Source: Burkholderiales bacterium (lineage in GTDB: Bacteria; Pseudomonadota; Gammaproteobacteria; Burkholderiales; Casimicrobiaceae). Taken from it: a stretch of DNA of 10,651 bases. A model generated the notes under the pieces. The model saw only the letters and a list, made by a program, of their open reading frames with translations, had not been told where the DNA came from and made no database searches. Made by a program: the position numbers and the translations under genes. Below are positions 1 to 8,243 of the stretch, piece by piece; position 1 is the stretch's first letter, and each line of letters begins with the position of its first letter. The stretch is taken from assembly GCA_031283405.1 (NCBI GenBank), contig JAITBX010000071.1, forward strand, positions 1 through 10,651, given 5' to 3'.

Positions 1-90
1 GTAGCGCCGAACCTGCTGGACAGGAACTTTCAGCCTGCCGCACCGAATAAAGCGTGGTGCGCCGACTTGACTTATGTTTGGACGGATGGG
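1..90 (+). pseudogene. IS3-family transposase (OrfB) fragment
   Basis: Frame 1 from the first base reads VAPNLLDRNFQPAAPNKAW and then CADLTYVWTDG. This matches the start of the integrase core of IS3-family OrfB transposases, where a W-x-x-D-[IL]-T-Y-[IV] stretch carries the first catalytic aspartate (here codon 22, bases 64-66). After about base 87-90 the resemblance ends: the expected continuation (G-W-L-Y-L-A-x-V-x-D) is missing, and the frame stops at 151-153. The later DDE residues are therefore absent and the piece cannot be active. The 5' part lies outside the window. I saw no clear terminal inverted repeat or target duplication. It is most likely a decayed insertion next to the 3' end of glnE. 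The family call is by eye from a short segment. Confidence 0.6.
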
Positions 91-209
91 CTCGCGGCCA
101 GACCGAGTTGGAAAGAGCCTTATGACTCAATCGGCTTGGAAGGCGAAAAATAGAGGGAAGGTCAGTTTTGCGTTCATTGATGCATTGCCCTTTCTCAGTT
201 CGCGCAGAA

Positions 210-238
210 TCGCGGGCGATCGGGACGATCGCCCCTAC
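210..238 (-). repeat. REP-like hairpin downstream of glnE
   Basis: On the minus strand this begins GTAGGGGCGATC and ends GATCGCCCGCGA, with a perfect 8-bp stem (GGGCGATC 214-221, GATCGCCC 227-234) and a 5-base loop. The head GTAGGRGCG and the tail CCCGCRA are shared with the units at 7383-7409 and 10282-10337. It lies 42 bases beyond the glnE stop codon, so it could affect the mRNA 3' end, but it has no T-run of a classic terminator. The rest of 91-280 shows nothing I can recognise. Confidence 0.6.
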
Positions 239-280
239 GTTGGGCGGCGCGCCGTGCCCCAACATTTTGATTCCTGATCC

Positions 281-3022
281 CTAACCCGCTTCCTCGACTC
301 TCTTTTTCCACAAAGCAATAACCGCTTCGCGTTCACTTTCATACTGCGCCGGATCGACGCGGGCGGAGTCTTCTTCCTGCAACTGGGCGGCGTGTTGTTG
401 GCGGCGGTAAAGCCGGTACGCCTGAATGGCGGCGTCGGCTTCGGCGGCGGTGATGAGTCCGAGCGTAGCGGCGGCGGTCAACAACGCAACGTTGCCGGTG
501 TTGCGGGTCAAGGTCGGATAACGATGAGCATTCGACAGCACCAGAAACTGCACGATAAATTCGATGTCAACCATGCCGCCGCGGCCGAGCTTGACATCGA
601 ACAACGCCCCCGAATGCGCGTGCCCTTCCATCATGCGTTCGCGCATGGCGAGGATGTCGCGGCGCAGCGCTTCGACATCGCGCGGCTGTTGCAGCAGCGC
701 CGCCCGTTCGCGCATGAACGCCGCGCCCAACGCGTTATCGCCGGCGATGAAGCGGGCGCGGGTGAGCGCCTGATGTTCAAACGTCCACGCTTTTTCATGT
801 TGATAACGAACGAAAGCATCCCAGCGCGAGATCAGCAAACCGCTGCTGCCGTCGGGGCGCAGCCGCAAATCGGTGGCGTAAAGATTGCCGGCGGCAGTGG
901 TGCTGGTCAGCCAGGTGTTCATCCGTTGCGCCAGTCGCGTATAGCGGGTGATGGCTTCATGATCGTCGTCGCCGGCATCGTAAAGAAAAACCAGATCGAG
1001 GTCGGAGCCGTAGCTCATTTCCTTGCTGCCCAGCTTGCCGTAACCGATGATGGCGAAACGCGGCGGCGGCGCATCGTCGGACACCAATGTTCGCCAACAA
1101 TGCGCGAGGGTGATTTCGAGAATGAGATCGGCCAGCGCAGTCAAATGATCGGCCAGGCGTTCGACGGTCAATTGGCCGGCGATATCTTGCGCCAGCAAAC
1201 GAAAGGTTTGCGCATGTTGAAAATGGCGCAGCTCATCCATCTGCCGCTCGGCGTCGCCGGCGTGCGCGTCCAGAATTTGCGTCAATTCACTGCGCCAGGC
1301 GATCCAGTCCGGTTCGGCGAGAAGAATTTGCGGCGTCAACAATTCGTCGAGCAAAATCGGGTGACGATTCAAATAATCCGCCGCCCACGAAGAAGCAGCA
1401 AGCAAGCGGGCGAGCGTCGGTAAAGCGTGCGGGTGTTCGGAGAGCAAGGCCAGATAGACGCTGCGGCGGCTGATGGTTTCGAGCAACGTGAACAAGCGCA
1501 AAAACAAAGTGTCAATGTTGTTTGATGAAGCGGCAGTTGACGATGTGGTTGACGCCGCCGCCGGAGCGATGTCGATGAGTTGTTGCGTCAGCGCGTCGAA
1601 ACGTTGACGCGAACGCTCCGGCAGCGCCGCGTAGCGTTTGCTTTCGCGCGCGCGCAGGATGCGATCGGCGATGGCGTCAGGGTCATCGAAGCGATGCGCG
1701 ACGAGCGTTTGACGAAGCAGTTCCGCCGCTTCCGGCGTGTTCCACGAAGGAGAAACCGAAGGTTGCGTTGTCGGCAGCGATGAAATCGTTTCGCTGCCGT
1801 AATGATCGTAACCGAGCAGCGCTTCAAAACGACGAGTGACTTTTTGCCGATGCGCGGTCAGCGCTTCCTGAAACGCCGCAAGCGTAGCGAAGTTCATGCT
1901 GTGCGCCAGCGCGGTGAGAGAGGCTTCGTCTTCCGGCAAGGTTTGTGTCGCCAGATCGTCGCGGTATTGCAAGCGATGTTCGAGGCGACGCAGAAAATCA
2001 TACGCGACCAACAATTCATCGACCGCTTCGCGCGGCAATAAATCGCGTTCGCCGAGCGCACGCAACGCAGCGCGGGTGCCGTGCAGTTGCAAAGCCGGAA
2101 CGCGGCCGCCGCGAACGATTTGTTGCGCTTGCGCGATGAATTCGATGTCGCGGATGCCGCCGCTGCCCAGCTTGATGTTGTGAGCGTAGCCGCGCGTTTT
2201 GCCTTGCACGCGGATTTGCTCGCGTACATCGCGCAGCCCTTCGTAAGCGTCGAAGTCGAGATATTTCCGATAAACGAAAGGCGCAATCAGTTGTTGCAAT
2301 TCGTCGTGCTCGCCGCCGGTGAGCGGCTGCGCTTTCAACCAGGCGTAGCGCTCCCACATGCGTCCCTGCGCCGTCAGATAATGTTCAAGCGCGTCGAAGG
2401 AAACGGCCAGCGGCGAGGCGTCGCCATAGGGGCGCAGCCGCATGTCCACACGAAACACAAAACCGTCCGCCGTCACTTCGTCGAGCGCGGCAATGACGCG
2501 CTGTCCCAAGCGAACAAAAAATTCGTGGTTGCTGAGAGGGCGGGCGCCGTCGGTTTCGCCCTCTTCGGGATAGAGAAAAACGAGGTCGATGTCGGACGAC
2601 ACATTCAATTCGCCGCCGCCCAGTTTGCCCATGCCGACGACGATGAACGGCTGCGCCTTTCCTTCCGCGTTGCACGGTTGGCCGCGCGTTTCGACAAGCT
2701 GCGTTTGATGCAGCGCGACCGCCGCGAGGAGGGCGTCGGTCGCCAGCCGCCCCATGTTGCCGCACACTTCGTCGAGATCGGCCGCGCCGGTCAGGTCGCG
2801 CGCCATTGTGTGCAGCATGACGCGCTGGCGAACCTGCCGCAAAACGGCGGCGAGTTTGTCCGTATCGCCGGAAGCCGACGCTGCCGCGATGGGCTGAGTA
2901 ACGACGGCGTCCCAGTCGAGCGGGCTTGAAAGCGCCGCCTCCCAAGCGGCGCGATAGTTGGGGCGCGCCGCCGTCATGCGCTGGGCGTAAGCGCTGAAAG
3001 AAAGAGCCTGAGACAGATCCAT
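281..3022 (-). CDS. glnE: Bifunctional glutamine synthetase adenylyltransferase/adenylyl-removing enzyme
   Basis: The 913-aa product adds AMP to, or removes it from, a tyrosine of glutamine synthetase (GlnA). It acts in the cytosol under PII/glutamine control and so tunes ammonia assimilation. Two nucleotidyltransferase domains are complete. The N-terminal adenylyl-removing domain has the G-K-L-G-G-x-E-L-N motif at about 132-140 followed by SSDIDL, with metal-binding D144 and D146. The C-terminal adenylyltransferase domain has GYGKLGSKE at 660-668 and GSDLDL at 672-677 (D674, D676). Each is followed by a conserved helical block (KLGSGGIRDIEF at 284-295; KLGRGGMVDIEF at 811-822). Ser/Thr/Ala-rich linkers lie near 411-430 and 487-502. 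Length fits the family (E. coli about 946 aa). The frame stays open to 3127, but those extra 35 residues are hydrophobic and unlike GlnE; MDLSQALSFSAY at 3022 fits homologues. No strong Shine-Dalgarno precedes it. It is divergent from yhdP. Confidence 0.96.
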   Translation of the reverse strand: MDLSQALSFSAYAQRMTAARPNYRAAWEAALSSPLDWDAVVTQPIAAASASGDTDKLAAVLRQVRQRVMLHTMARDLTGAADLDEVCGNMGRLATDALLAAVALHQTQLVETRGQPCNAEGKAQPFIVVGMGKLGGGELNVSSDIDLVFLYPEEGETDGARPLSNHEFFVRLGQRVIAALDEVTADGFVFRVDMRLRPYGDASPLAVSFDALEHYLTAQGRMWERYAWLKAQPLTGGEHDELQQLIAPFVYRKYLDFDAYEGLRDVREQIRVQGKTRGYAHNIKLGSGGIRDIEFIAQAQQIVRGGRVPALQLHGTRAALRALGERDLLPREAVDELLVAYDFLRRLEHRLQYRDDLATQTLPEDEASLTALAHSMNFATLAAFQEALTAHRQKVTRRFEALLGYDHYGSETISSLPTTQPSVSPSWNTPEAAELLRQTLVAHRFDDPDAIADRILRARESKRYAALPERSRQRFDALTQQLIDIAPAAASTTSSTAASSNNIDTLFLRLFTLLETISRRSVYLALLSEHPHALPTLARLLAASSWAADYLNRHPILLDELLTPQILLAEPDWIAWRSELTQILDAHAGDAERQMDELRHFQHAQTFRLLAQDIAGQLTVERLADHLTALADLILEITLAHCWRTLVSDDAPPPRFAIIGYGKLGSKEMSYGSDLDLVFLYDAGDDDHEAITRYTRLAQRMNTWLTSTTAAGNLYATDLRLRPDGSSGLLISRWDAFVRYQHEKAWTFEHQALTRARFIAGDNALGAAFMRERAALLQQPRDVEALRRDILAMRERMMEGHAHSGALFDVKLGRGGMVDIEFIVQFLVLSNAHRYPTLTRNTGNVALLTAAATLGLITAAEADAAIQAYRLYRRQQHAAQLQEEDSARVDPAQYESEREAVIALWKKRVEEAG

Positions 3023-3165
3023 ATCGAAAAAATGTTTTCCAATGTTGCCAAAATGCGGGCAGTTACGCAAACACAATAAAAAACACGGGAACCAGAGTAC
3101 AATCAGCCAACCCTTATTATGACCCATCGGCTCACAAAAAAAACAACCTTTCTGAGAGAGCAGGC
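3023..3165. promoter_or_regulatory. Divergent glnE/yhdP promoter region
   Basis: This 143-base AT-rich spacer must carry the start signals of both genes. On the plus strand TACAAT at 3098-3103 is a possible -10 box for yhdP, but no good -35 hexamer sits 16-18 bases upstream. On the minus strand I found no convincing promoter for glnE. I saw no clear NtrC- or sigma-54-type (GG-N10-GC) element. The exact promoters are not resolved. Confidence 0.3.
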
Positions 3166-3168
3166 TTG
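3154..3168 (+). promoter_or_regulatory. Ribosome binding site and TTG start of yhdP
   Basis: A GAGAGAGCAGG stretch sits directly before the TTG at 3166-3168. This purine-rich site, and the membrane anchor that begins a few codons later, decide the start. No ATG occurs in frame near the N-terminus. Confidence 0.55.
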
Positions 3169-6100
3169 AATTCCCGCGCCATTTTCATCTTTCTTCGCTT
3201 CTGGAGATTTTTCCGGTATTTGTTGTTTGCGGCGGCAGCGCTGCTGATTTTGTTCGTCATCGCTCTGCTGGTCTTTCGTTTCGCGTTGTTGCCGCAATGG
3301 GAAGCGCAGCCGCGCAAGGTCGCGGATTTTCTCGGCGAGCGCATCGGCCTGCCGGTGGCGATCGGCAGCATCAAAACCGGCTGGGATTGGTGGAACCCGC
3401 AACTGGCGATTCACGATTTGCAGATTTATCCGGCGGCGGAGAGTGTGGAGAAAAGCGCGGCAGCCGACACAAACTCGGAGGCGACCGACGCCGAAGCGCA
3501 ACTGACGCTGCCGGAAGTTGAATTGCAAATAGACGCTTGGGATTCGCTGTTCCATCTGGACATTCGTTTTCACCGTCTGCAAATCGACCGGCCGACGCTG
3601 ATCGCGCGGCACGATACGGAAGGGCGTTTGTTCATCGGCGGTGTGCTGCTCGTGGCGTCGCCGCGAGATGAGGACAGCGGCGGCAAATTCGCCGAATGGT
3701 TTCTGCGGCAACGGGTGATCGAAATCAACGGCGGCACGGTCGAATGGCGCGACGAGAAACGCGACGCGCCGCCGCTGATCGTTGAGCAACTGGATTTTCG
3801 CGGCGAGCGAAGTTTGTCGCGCTACCGTTTCGGCCTGCGCGGTGATCTGGTGTCGGAGACGGGCGCGACGTTTGAAGCGCGCGGCGAAGCGGTCACCGGC
3901 TTGCTGCAACGCAGCCTCGACCGCGACTGGCAAGGTTATGTGCGGCTGGAGCGCGTCGATCTCGGCGACCTTCGGCAATGGTTCGACTTGCCGATCGAAG
4001 TGACGCGCGGCGAAGGCAATGTGCAGGCGTGGGTGTCGCTGTCGAAACAGCGCGTGGTGTCGATCACGCTCGACATGGCGCTGCAAAATTTCAAAACATC
4101 ACTGGCGTCAACAACGACGCCGCTGGAGTTGCAGGAAATACGCGGGCGTTTCACGGGAAAGGAAGAGCGCAACCGGCTGATTTTCTCGACGGAAGGATTG
4201 ACCTTCGTCGAAAAAAACGGCGAACGCCTGTTGCCGATGACCGCAACGCTGACGCTCGAAGGATTCAGTCAGGAAACGCCGCTGCCGATGGCGACGCTGT
4301 TGACGCAAGCGCCGCGCGGCCGAGTGGAATTCGATCGGCTCGATGTGTCGGTGTTGAGCAGCTTGTTGCCGTCGCTGCCGCTGCCGGACAGTTGGCGCGA
4401 GCCGTTGGCGGCGCTCGATATTCGCGGAACGCTGGAGAACGGCGGCAGCAACTGGGAGCGTGTCCGCGAAGAAAACAGCGCGACGGATAATCGAAACTCT
4501 GATAACAAAAAAACTGATGAAAAAAATTCAGACAACGAAAAATCAAATGGCTCGCCGTGGCGTTTGATTCATTACAGCGCGCGCGCCACGGTGCGCAACG
4601 CGAGTGTGCAAACATATGGCTCTTACCCGGGCGTGCGCGGAATCAACGGCAGAGTGTCATTCGATGAAACGCAGGGAACGATGGCGCTCGATGGCCGCGA
4701 TGTCGTGTTTGATCTTCCGCAGGTGTTCCCCGAAGCGTTGCCGCTGGGCGCGGTGGGCGGCAACGCGCGCTGGTCGCGCCAGCCGGAAGGCTTGTCCGTG
4801 CAGATCGACACGCTTCGTTTCGCCAACGCCGACGCCGAAGGCACGCTCACGGGAACCTGGCGCGCCAACGGCGGTGGCGGCGTCGCCGATTTGTCAGCGC
4901 AACTGCAACGCGCCACTGCCACCAGTGCTTATCGCTACATCCCGAAGATCGCCGGAGAACACATTCGTCACTGGTTGCACGAGAGCATCAAGAGCGGCGC
5001 GGTCAATCGCGCCACGATGGTTTTGAAAGGTGATCTGAGCCATTTCCCGTTTGCGGGCGGCAAGTATGGCAGTTTTATGATCGACGCGCGCGCCACGGGA
5101 GTGCAATTGGTTTACGATCCGGCCTGGCCTGCCGTCAATGATGTGGAGGCCGATCTGCGTTTTGAAAATGAAAGCATGACCATCACCTCCAGACGCGGTT
5201 CGATTTTCGATGCGCCGATCGGACAAACGCGCGCGGTGATTCTTGATCTCGGCGCACACCCTGCGCATTTGTACATCGAAGGCTCGGCCAACGCGCCGAT
5301 GATGACTTATCTGCACTTTCTCGACGAGAGCCCGATCGGCGGCTGGCTCGATCATATGTTGACGGGCGCGCAGGCAACCGGCGACAGTGCGCTGACTTTG
5401 AAGCTCGACATTCCGCTGGGCGGCAATGAAGCAAGCGCCGTCAACGGCAGCGTCAAACTTGCCGGCAACACGCTCGATCTTCCGGGCGTGCCGTTGTTGA
5501 CGCAAGCACACGGCACTCTGTCGTTCACCGAACACGATGTCAAAGCGGAGCGTTTGGATTTCGAAGCGTTGGGCGGCAGCGGAACGCTGGCGCTGACGTC
5601 GCGCAACGGCGTCGTCACGCTGACCGGATCGGGAAACGCCGATCTTTCAAAACTGCGCGCCGGCGAATCGCTGCCTTTACTTGATCGTCTGTCGGGCACG
5701 ACGCCGTGGCAACTGGCTTTCAACACCGGCGGCAACAAGGGAACACATTGGGTGCTGACTTCGCCGTTGACGGGCGTGAATGTCGATTTGCCCGAGCCTC
5801 TTGGGAAAAGCGCAAACGTTGCTGCGCTGTTGCGAATCGCGCACGACACCTTGGCGGCAGCGGGCAAGGAAGCGAACAAAGAAGAATTCTGGCGAATCGA
5901 TTACCGGACAGCAAGCAGCCCCTTGACCGTTCTGGCGCGGCGCGTTTCCGACAACGGCGCTCCGAATAAAGAAGTGTGGAGGCTGGAGCGCGCGCTGGTT
6001 CGTGTCGGCGAAACGAGAGGCGGAGAAAATCTTTCCTTGCCTTCGACGCCAGGGTTGTCGGTGCGCGGCGCGCTGTTGAAGCTCAGCACCGATCGCTGGT

Positions 6101-7386
6101 ATGCTCTCTATCAAGCGCTGCCGAATCATGAGAGCGTTGACGCATCGGCCAACGCGCTGCCTCTCAACGATGTGGATGTCAGCGTCGGCGAATTGACCAC
6201 GCTGGGGCGGCAACTGAACGATACGCGAATTTCGGCGCGCCGCGTTGCGGATGTGTGGAACATCGCATTCACCGGCCGCGAAGGCGAAGGCCACATGACT
6301 TGGGAGCGCGCCGGCGCGAACGGCGCCGTCAATGGCCGTCTGAAAGCAAACTTCACACGACTGGCGTTTCCGGAAGAAGCGGTGTTGTCGGACAAAGAGG
6401 AACGTTTCGTCAACACCGTGTTGATTCCCGGCAGCGCCAACCCTTGGCCGGCCATCGACTTCAAGATCGACCGCTTTTCTTACAAAGATAAAGACTTTGG
6501 GCAACTCACGATTCAGGCGGAGCCGCGCGGCACCGACTGGCACATGGAAAACACGCTGGCCAATTCCGGCGGCTCCGTCATAGCCAGTGGTTGGTGGCGC
6601 ACCGCTCGGCAAGCGCAACGCACCGAACTCAACATCACCACGCAGATCAACGACGCTGAAAAGTTTCTCGATCACTTCGGCGTGCCGAGAAGTCTGGTCG
6701 CCGCCGATGTGCATCTGGAAGGCGCACTGTCTTGGGTCGGCGCGCCGCGCGATTTCGATATCGGCGCGCTCGACGGTCATCTGAATCTGACTGTCGGAAG
6801 AGGACACTTCACGCGGATCGAACCCGGAATCGGTCGCTTGCTGGGCGTGTTTTCGCTGCAGGCGTTGCCGCGCCGGATCACGCTGGATTTCCGCGATGTG
6901 TTCAGCGAAGGTTTTGCATTCGATTCGATCACCGGCAACACCGAGATCAACAAAGGCATTTTGCACACCGATGATTTACAGATGAACGGCGCTTCCGCCA
7001 AAGTGAAATTGAGCGGTGATGTCGATCTGGTCAAAGAAGCGCAGAATCTGAATGTGCACGTTCAACCCAGTTTAACCGACAGCTTGTCGGTGGGCGCAGC
7101 CGGCGCGTCGGCGCTGCTGATGACCAATCCGGTCAGCGCGGCCGTCGTCGGTCTCGGCGCGCTGGTCGGGCAAATGATCCTCGGCAATCCCATCGAAAAA
7201 ATCTTCAGCTACGAATACACCGTCAAAGGCTCGTGGGACGATCCGGTCGTCGAAAAAAAGTCGCGTGAAGAAGTGCATGAAGCAGCGCGTGAAGAAGCGC
7301 CGCACGAGAATGCGCCGACGTCGCCTTCCGATGAAGCCCCAAAGTCCGACGAAATAAAAAACACGCACGAGGTAACACACGAGTAG
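3166..7386 (+). CDS. yhdP: YhdP family AsmA-like protein (DUF3971), envelope phospholipid transport
   Basis: The product is 1406 aa, with a TTG start. In E. coli the YhdP/TamB/YdbH group of inner-membrane-anchored proteins carries phospholipids across the periplasm to the outer membrane; that role is taken from the family. Here residues 1-16 are basic and aromatic, and a single membrane helix spans about 17-40. Next comes the AsmA-type start (FLGERIGLPVAIGSI, 55-69), then a long periplasmic region of repeated short beta-strand segments, as expected of a lipid groove. The AsmA-like C-terminal block has FRDVFSEGFAFDSITGN from 1242 and DLQMNGASAKVKLSGDVDL after it. A hydrophobic Gly/Ala segment and YTVKGSWDDPVV follow. 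It is longer than the E. coli protein (about 1266 aa), partly through a hydrophilic insert at 435-462 and a charged tail of about 45 residues. The stop codon lies in a REP-like unit. The nitrilase gene follows after 38 bases, so they are probably co-transcribed. Confidence 0.92.
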   Translation: MNSRAIFIFLRFWRFFRYLLFAAAALLILFVIALLVFRFALLPQWEAQPRKVADFLGERIGLPVAIGSIKTGWDWWNPQLAIHDLQIYPAAESVEKSAAADTNSEATDAEAQLTLPEVELQIDAWDSLFHLDIRFHRLQIDRPTLIARHDTEGRLFIGGVLLVASPRDEDSGGKFAEWFLRQRVIEINGGTVEWRDEKRDAPPLIVEQLDFRGERSLSRYRFGLRGDLVSETGATFEARGEAVTGLLQRSLDRDWQGYVRLERVDLGDLRQWFDLPIEVTRGEGNVQAWVSLSKQRVVSITLDMALQNFKTSLASTTTPLELQEIRGRFTGKEERNRLIFSTEGLTFVEKNGERLLPMTATLTLEGFSQETPLPMATLLTQAPRGRVEFDRLDVSVLSSLLPSLPLPDSWREPLAALDIRGTLENGGSNWERVREENSATDNRNSDNKKTDEKNSDNEKSNGSPWRLIHYSARATVRNASVQTYGSYPGVRGINGRVSFDETQGTMALDGRDVVFDLPQVFPEALPLGAVGGNARWSRQPEGLSVQIDTLRFANADAEGTLTGTWRANGGGGVADLSAQLQRATATSAYRYIPKIAGEHIRHWLHESIKSGAVNRATMVLKGDLSHFPFAGGKYGSFMIDARATGVQLVYDPAWPAVNDVEADLRFENESMTITSRRGSIFDAPIGQTRAVILDLGAHPAHLYIEGSANAPMMTYLHFLDESPIGGWLDHMLTGAQATGDSALTLKLDIPLGGNEASAVNGSVKLAGNTLDLPGVPLLTQAHGTLSFTEHDVKAERLDFEALGGSGTLALTSRNGVVTLTGSGNADLSKLRAGESLPLLDRLSGTTPWQLAFNTGGNKGTHWVLTSPLTGVNVDLPEPLGKSANVAALLRIAHDTLAAAGKEANKEEFWRIDYRTASSPLTVLARRVSDNGAPNKEVWRLERALVRVGETRGGENLSLPSTPGLSVRGALLKLSTDRWYALYQALPNHESVDASANALPLNDVDVSVGELTTLGRQLNDTRISARRVADVWNIAFTGREGEGHMTWERAGANGAVNGRLKANFTRLAFPEEAVLSDKEERFVNTVLIPGSANPWPAIDFKIDRFSYKDKDFGQLTIQAEPRGTDWHMENTLANSGGSVIASGWWRTARQAQRTELNITTQINDAEKFLDHFGVPRSLVAADVHLEGALSWVGAPRDFDIGALDGHLNLTVGRGHFTRIEPGIGRLLGVFSLQALPRRITLDFRDVFSEGFAFDSITGNTEINKGILHTDDLQMNGASAKVKLSGDVDLVKEAQNLNVHVQPSLTDSLSVGAAGASALLMTNPVSAAVVGLGALVGQMILGNPIEKIFSYEYTVKGSWDDPVVEKKSREEVHEAAREEAPHENAPTSPSDEAPKSDEIKNTHEVTHE
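4468..4551 (+). repeat. A-rich low-complexity insert inside yhdP
   Basis: Residues 435-462 of YhdP are almost all N, D, S, K, E and T. They include two near-identical blocks, NSDNKK (444-449) and NSDNEK (454-459). The DNA is strikingly A-rich against a GC-rich gene and has two A7 runs (4507-4513 and 4520-4526). It looks like a surface loop or linker between beta segments. Confidence 0.7.
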
Positions 7387-7409
7387 GAGCGGCATTTTGC
7401 CGCCCGCAA
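7383..7409 (+). repeat. REP-like hairpin overlapping the yhdP stop codon
   Basis: The unit begins GTAGGAGCGGC and ends GCCGCCCGCAA, with stem GCGGC (7389-7393) and GCCGC (7399-7403) around the loop ATTTT. It differs from the unit at 10282-10308 at only 3 of 27 positions. The yhdP stop TAG (7384-7386) is bases 2-4 of the unit. It sits between yhdP and the nitrilase gene and may act as an mRNA stabiliser or attenuator. Confidence 0.65.
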
Positions 7410-7411
7410 GC

Positions 7412-7416
7412 AGGAG
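7412..7416 (+). promoter_or_regulatory. Shine-Dalgarno of the nitrilase gene
   Basis: AGGAG lies 8 bases before the ATG at 7425. It supports that start over the in-frame ATG three codons later. Confidence 0.65.
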
Positions 7417-7424
7417 CAATCACG

Positions 7425-8243
7425 ATGCGCAACATGAATGTCGCGGCAGTGCAAATGGTGTCCGTTCCGGAAGTCGAAGCGAATCTCATCGCGGCGCAGC
7501 GCGGCATCGAAGCCGCCGTCGCACAAGGCGCCGAACTGATGCTGTTGCCCGAATACTTCGGAACGCTGGGCGCGCCGCTGCCGATGCGATTGGCCGCTTA
7601 TGAAAACGATGGCGACGGCGCGCAACAGCGCTTTCTTTCAGAGATGGCGCGAACGCATCAAATTTATTTGATCGGCGGCTGTGTTCCGATTCGCGCTTCG
7701 GGCGACAACGCGCAGGAGATGCCGCGCGCCCGCAGCGCTTGCCTTGTCTATGATCCGAACGGCGAACGTATCGCGCGCTACGACAAAATCCATCTTTTCA
7801 AATTTGCGCATGGCGAAGAGTCTTACGACGAAGCGCAGTTGATCGAAGCCGGCGACACGCCGGTTATGTTTGAAGCGCCGTGCGGTCGCGTCGCCTTGTC
7901 GATCTGCTACGACCTGCGCTTCCCGGAACTTTATCGCAGCCTCGGCGATGTTGCGTTGACCGTCGTTCCCGCTGCGTTCACGGCAACGACGGGACGCGCG
8001 CACTGGGAAATTCTGCTTCGCGCCCGCGCCATCGAAAATCAATGCTATGTTCTTGCCGCAGGGCAAGGCGGCCATCATCCGAACGGACGCGAAACGTATG
8101 GGCACTCGATGCTGATCGATCCGTGGGGACAAATCGTCTCCTGCCTGCCGGAAGGTGAAGGCGTAGCGGCAGGTGTTGTCGATCCGGCGCGCATCGAAGA
8201 AGTACGAAGCTGGTTGCCGGCATTGCAACATCGGAGGTTGTAG
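7425..8243 (+). CDS. Carbon-nitrogen hydrolase (nitrilase superfamily), likely Nit1-type deaminated-glutathione amidase
   Basis: The 272-aa cytosolic protein has the complete nitrilase-superfamily Glu-Lys-Cys set. The glutamate is E43 in LLPEYFG, the lysine is K121 in RYDKIHLF, and the nucleophile is C161 in SICYDLRFPELYR. ALTVVPAAFTATTG followed by HWEILLRARAIEN, and GHSMLIDPWG, are typical of the Nit1/Nit2 branch. Members of this branch hydrolyse amides such as deaminated glutathione (metabolite repair) or alpha-ketoglutaramate; which substrate applies cannot be told from sequence alone. Length fits the family (about 265-285 aa). No signal peptide is visible. The gene follows yhdP by 38 bases and has a good Shine-Dalgarno. 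A nitrilase-family gene after yhdP is a recurrent proteobacterial arrangement. Its last codons (CGG AGG TTG TAG) lie in an inverted repeat shared with the convergent gene, so the extreme C-terminus may be recent. Confidence 0.9.
   Translation: MRNMNVAAVQMVSVPEVEANLIAAQRGIEAAVAQGAELMLLPEYFGTLGAPLPMRLAAYENDGDGAQQRFLSEMARTHQIYLIGGCVPIRASGDNAQEMPRARSACLVYDPNGERIARYDKIHLFKFAHGEESYDEAQLIEAGDTPVMFEAPCGRVALSICYDLRFPELYRSLGDVALTVVPAAFTATTGRAHWEILLRARAIENQCYVLAAGQGGHHPNGRETYGHSMLIDPWGQIVSCLPEGEGVAAGVVDPARIEEVRSWLPALQHRRL

Noticed and set aside
74..277. 67-codon open frame next to the transposase fragment
   Set aside because: It runs through the IS remnant in the wrong frame and then through the REP hairpin; no ribosome site or domain is seen.
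392..1423. 343-codon open frame antisense to glnE
   Set aside because: It lies wholly opposite the conserved adenylyltransferase domain of GlnE and shows no domain of its own. The 282-codon frame at 2081-2929 is rejected for the same reason.
3023..3127. 35-residue N-terminal extension of GlnE with a hydrophobic stretch
   Set aside because: GlnE is cytosolic and homologues start near MDLSQAL; the extension is in the AT-rich promoter region and is unlike the family.
3103..4086. 327-codon open frame antisense to the yhdP start
   Set aside because: The composition is typical of a shadow frame (R, Q, H rich) and it overlaps the divergent promoter region; no domain is visible.
5677..6966. 429-codon open frame antisense to yhdP
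   Set aside because: It is a shadow of GC-rich codon use in yhdP. The translation is low-complexity (R, Q, A, H rich) with no recognisable domain, and the opposite frame has clear family motifs.
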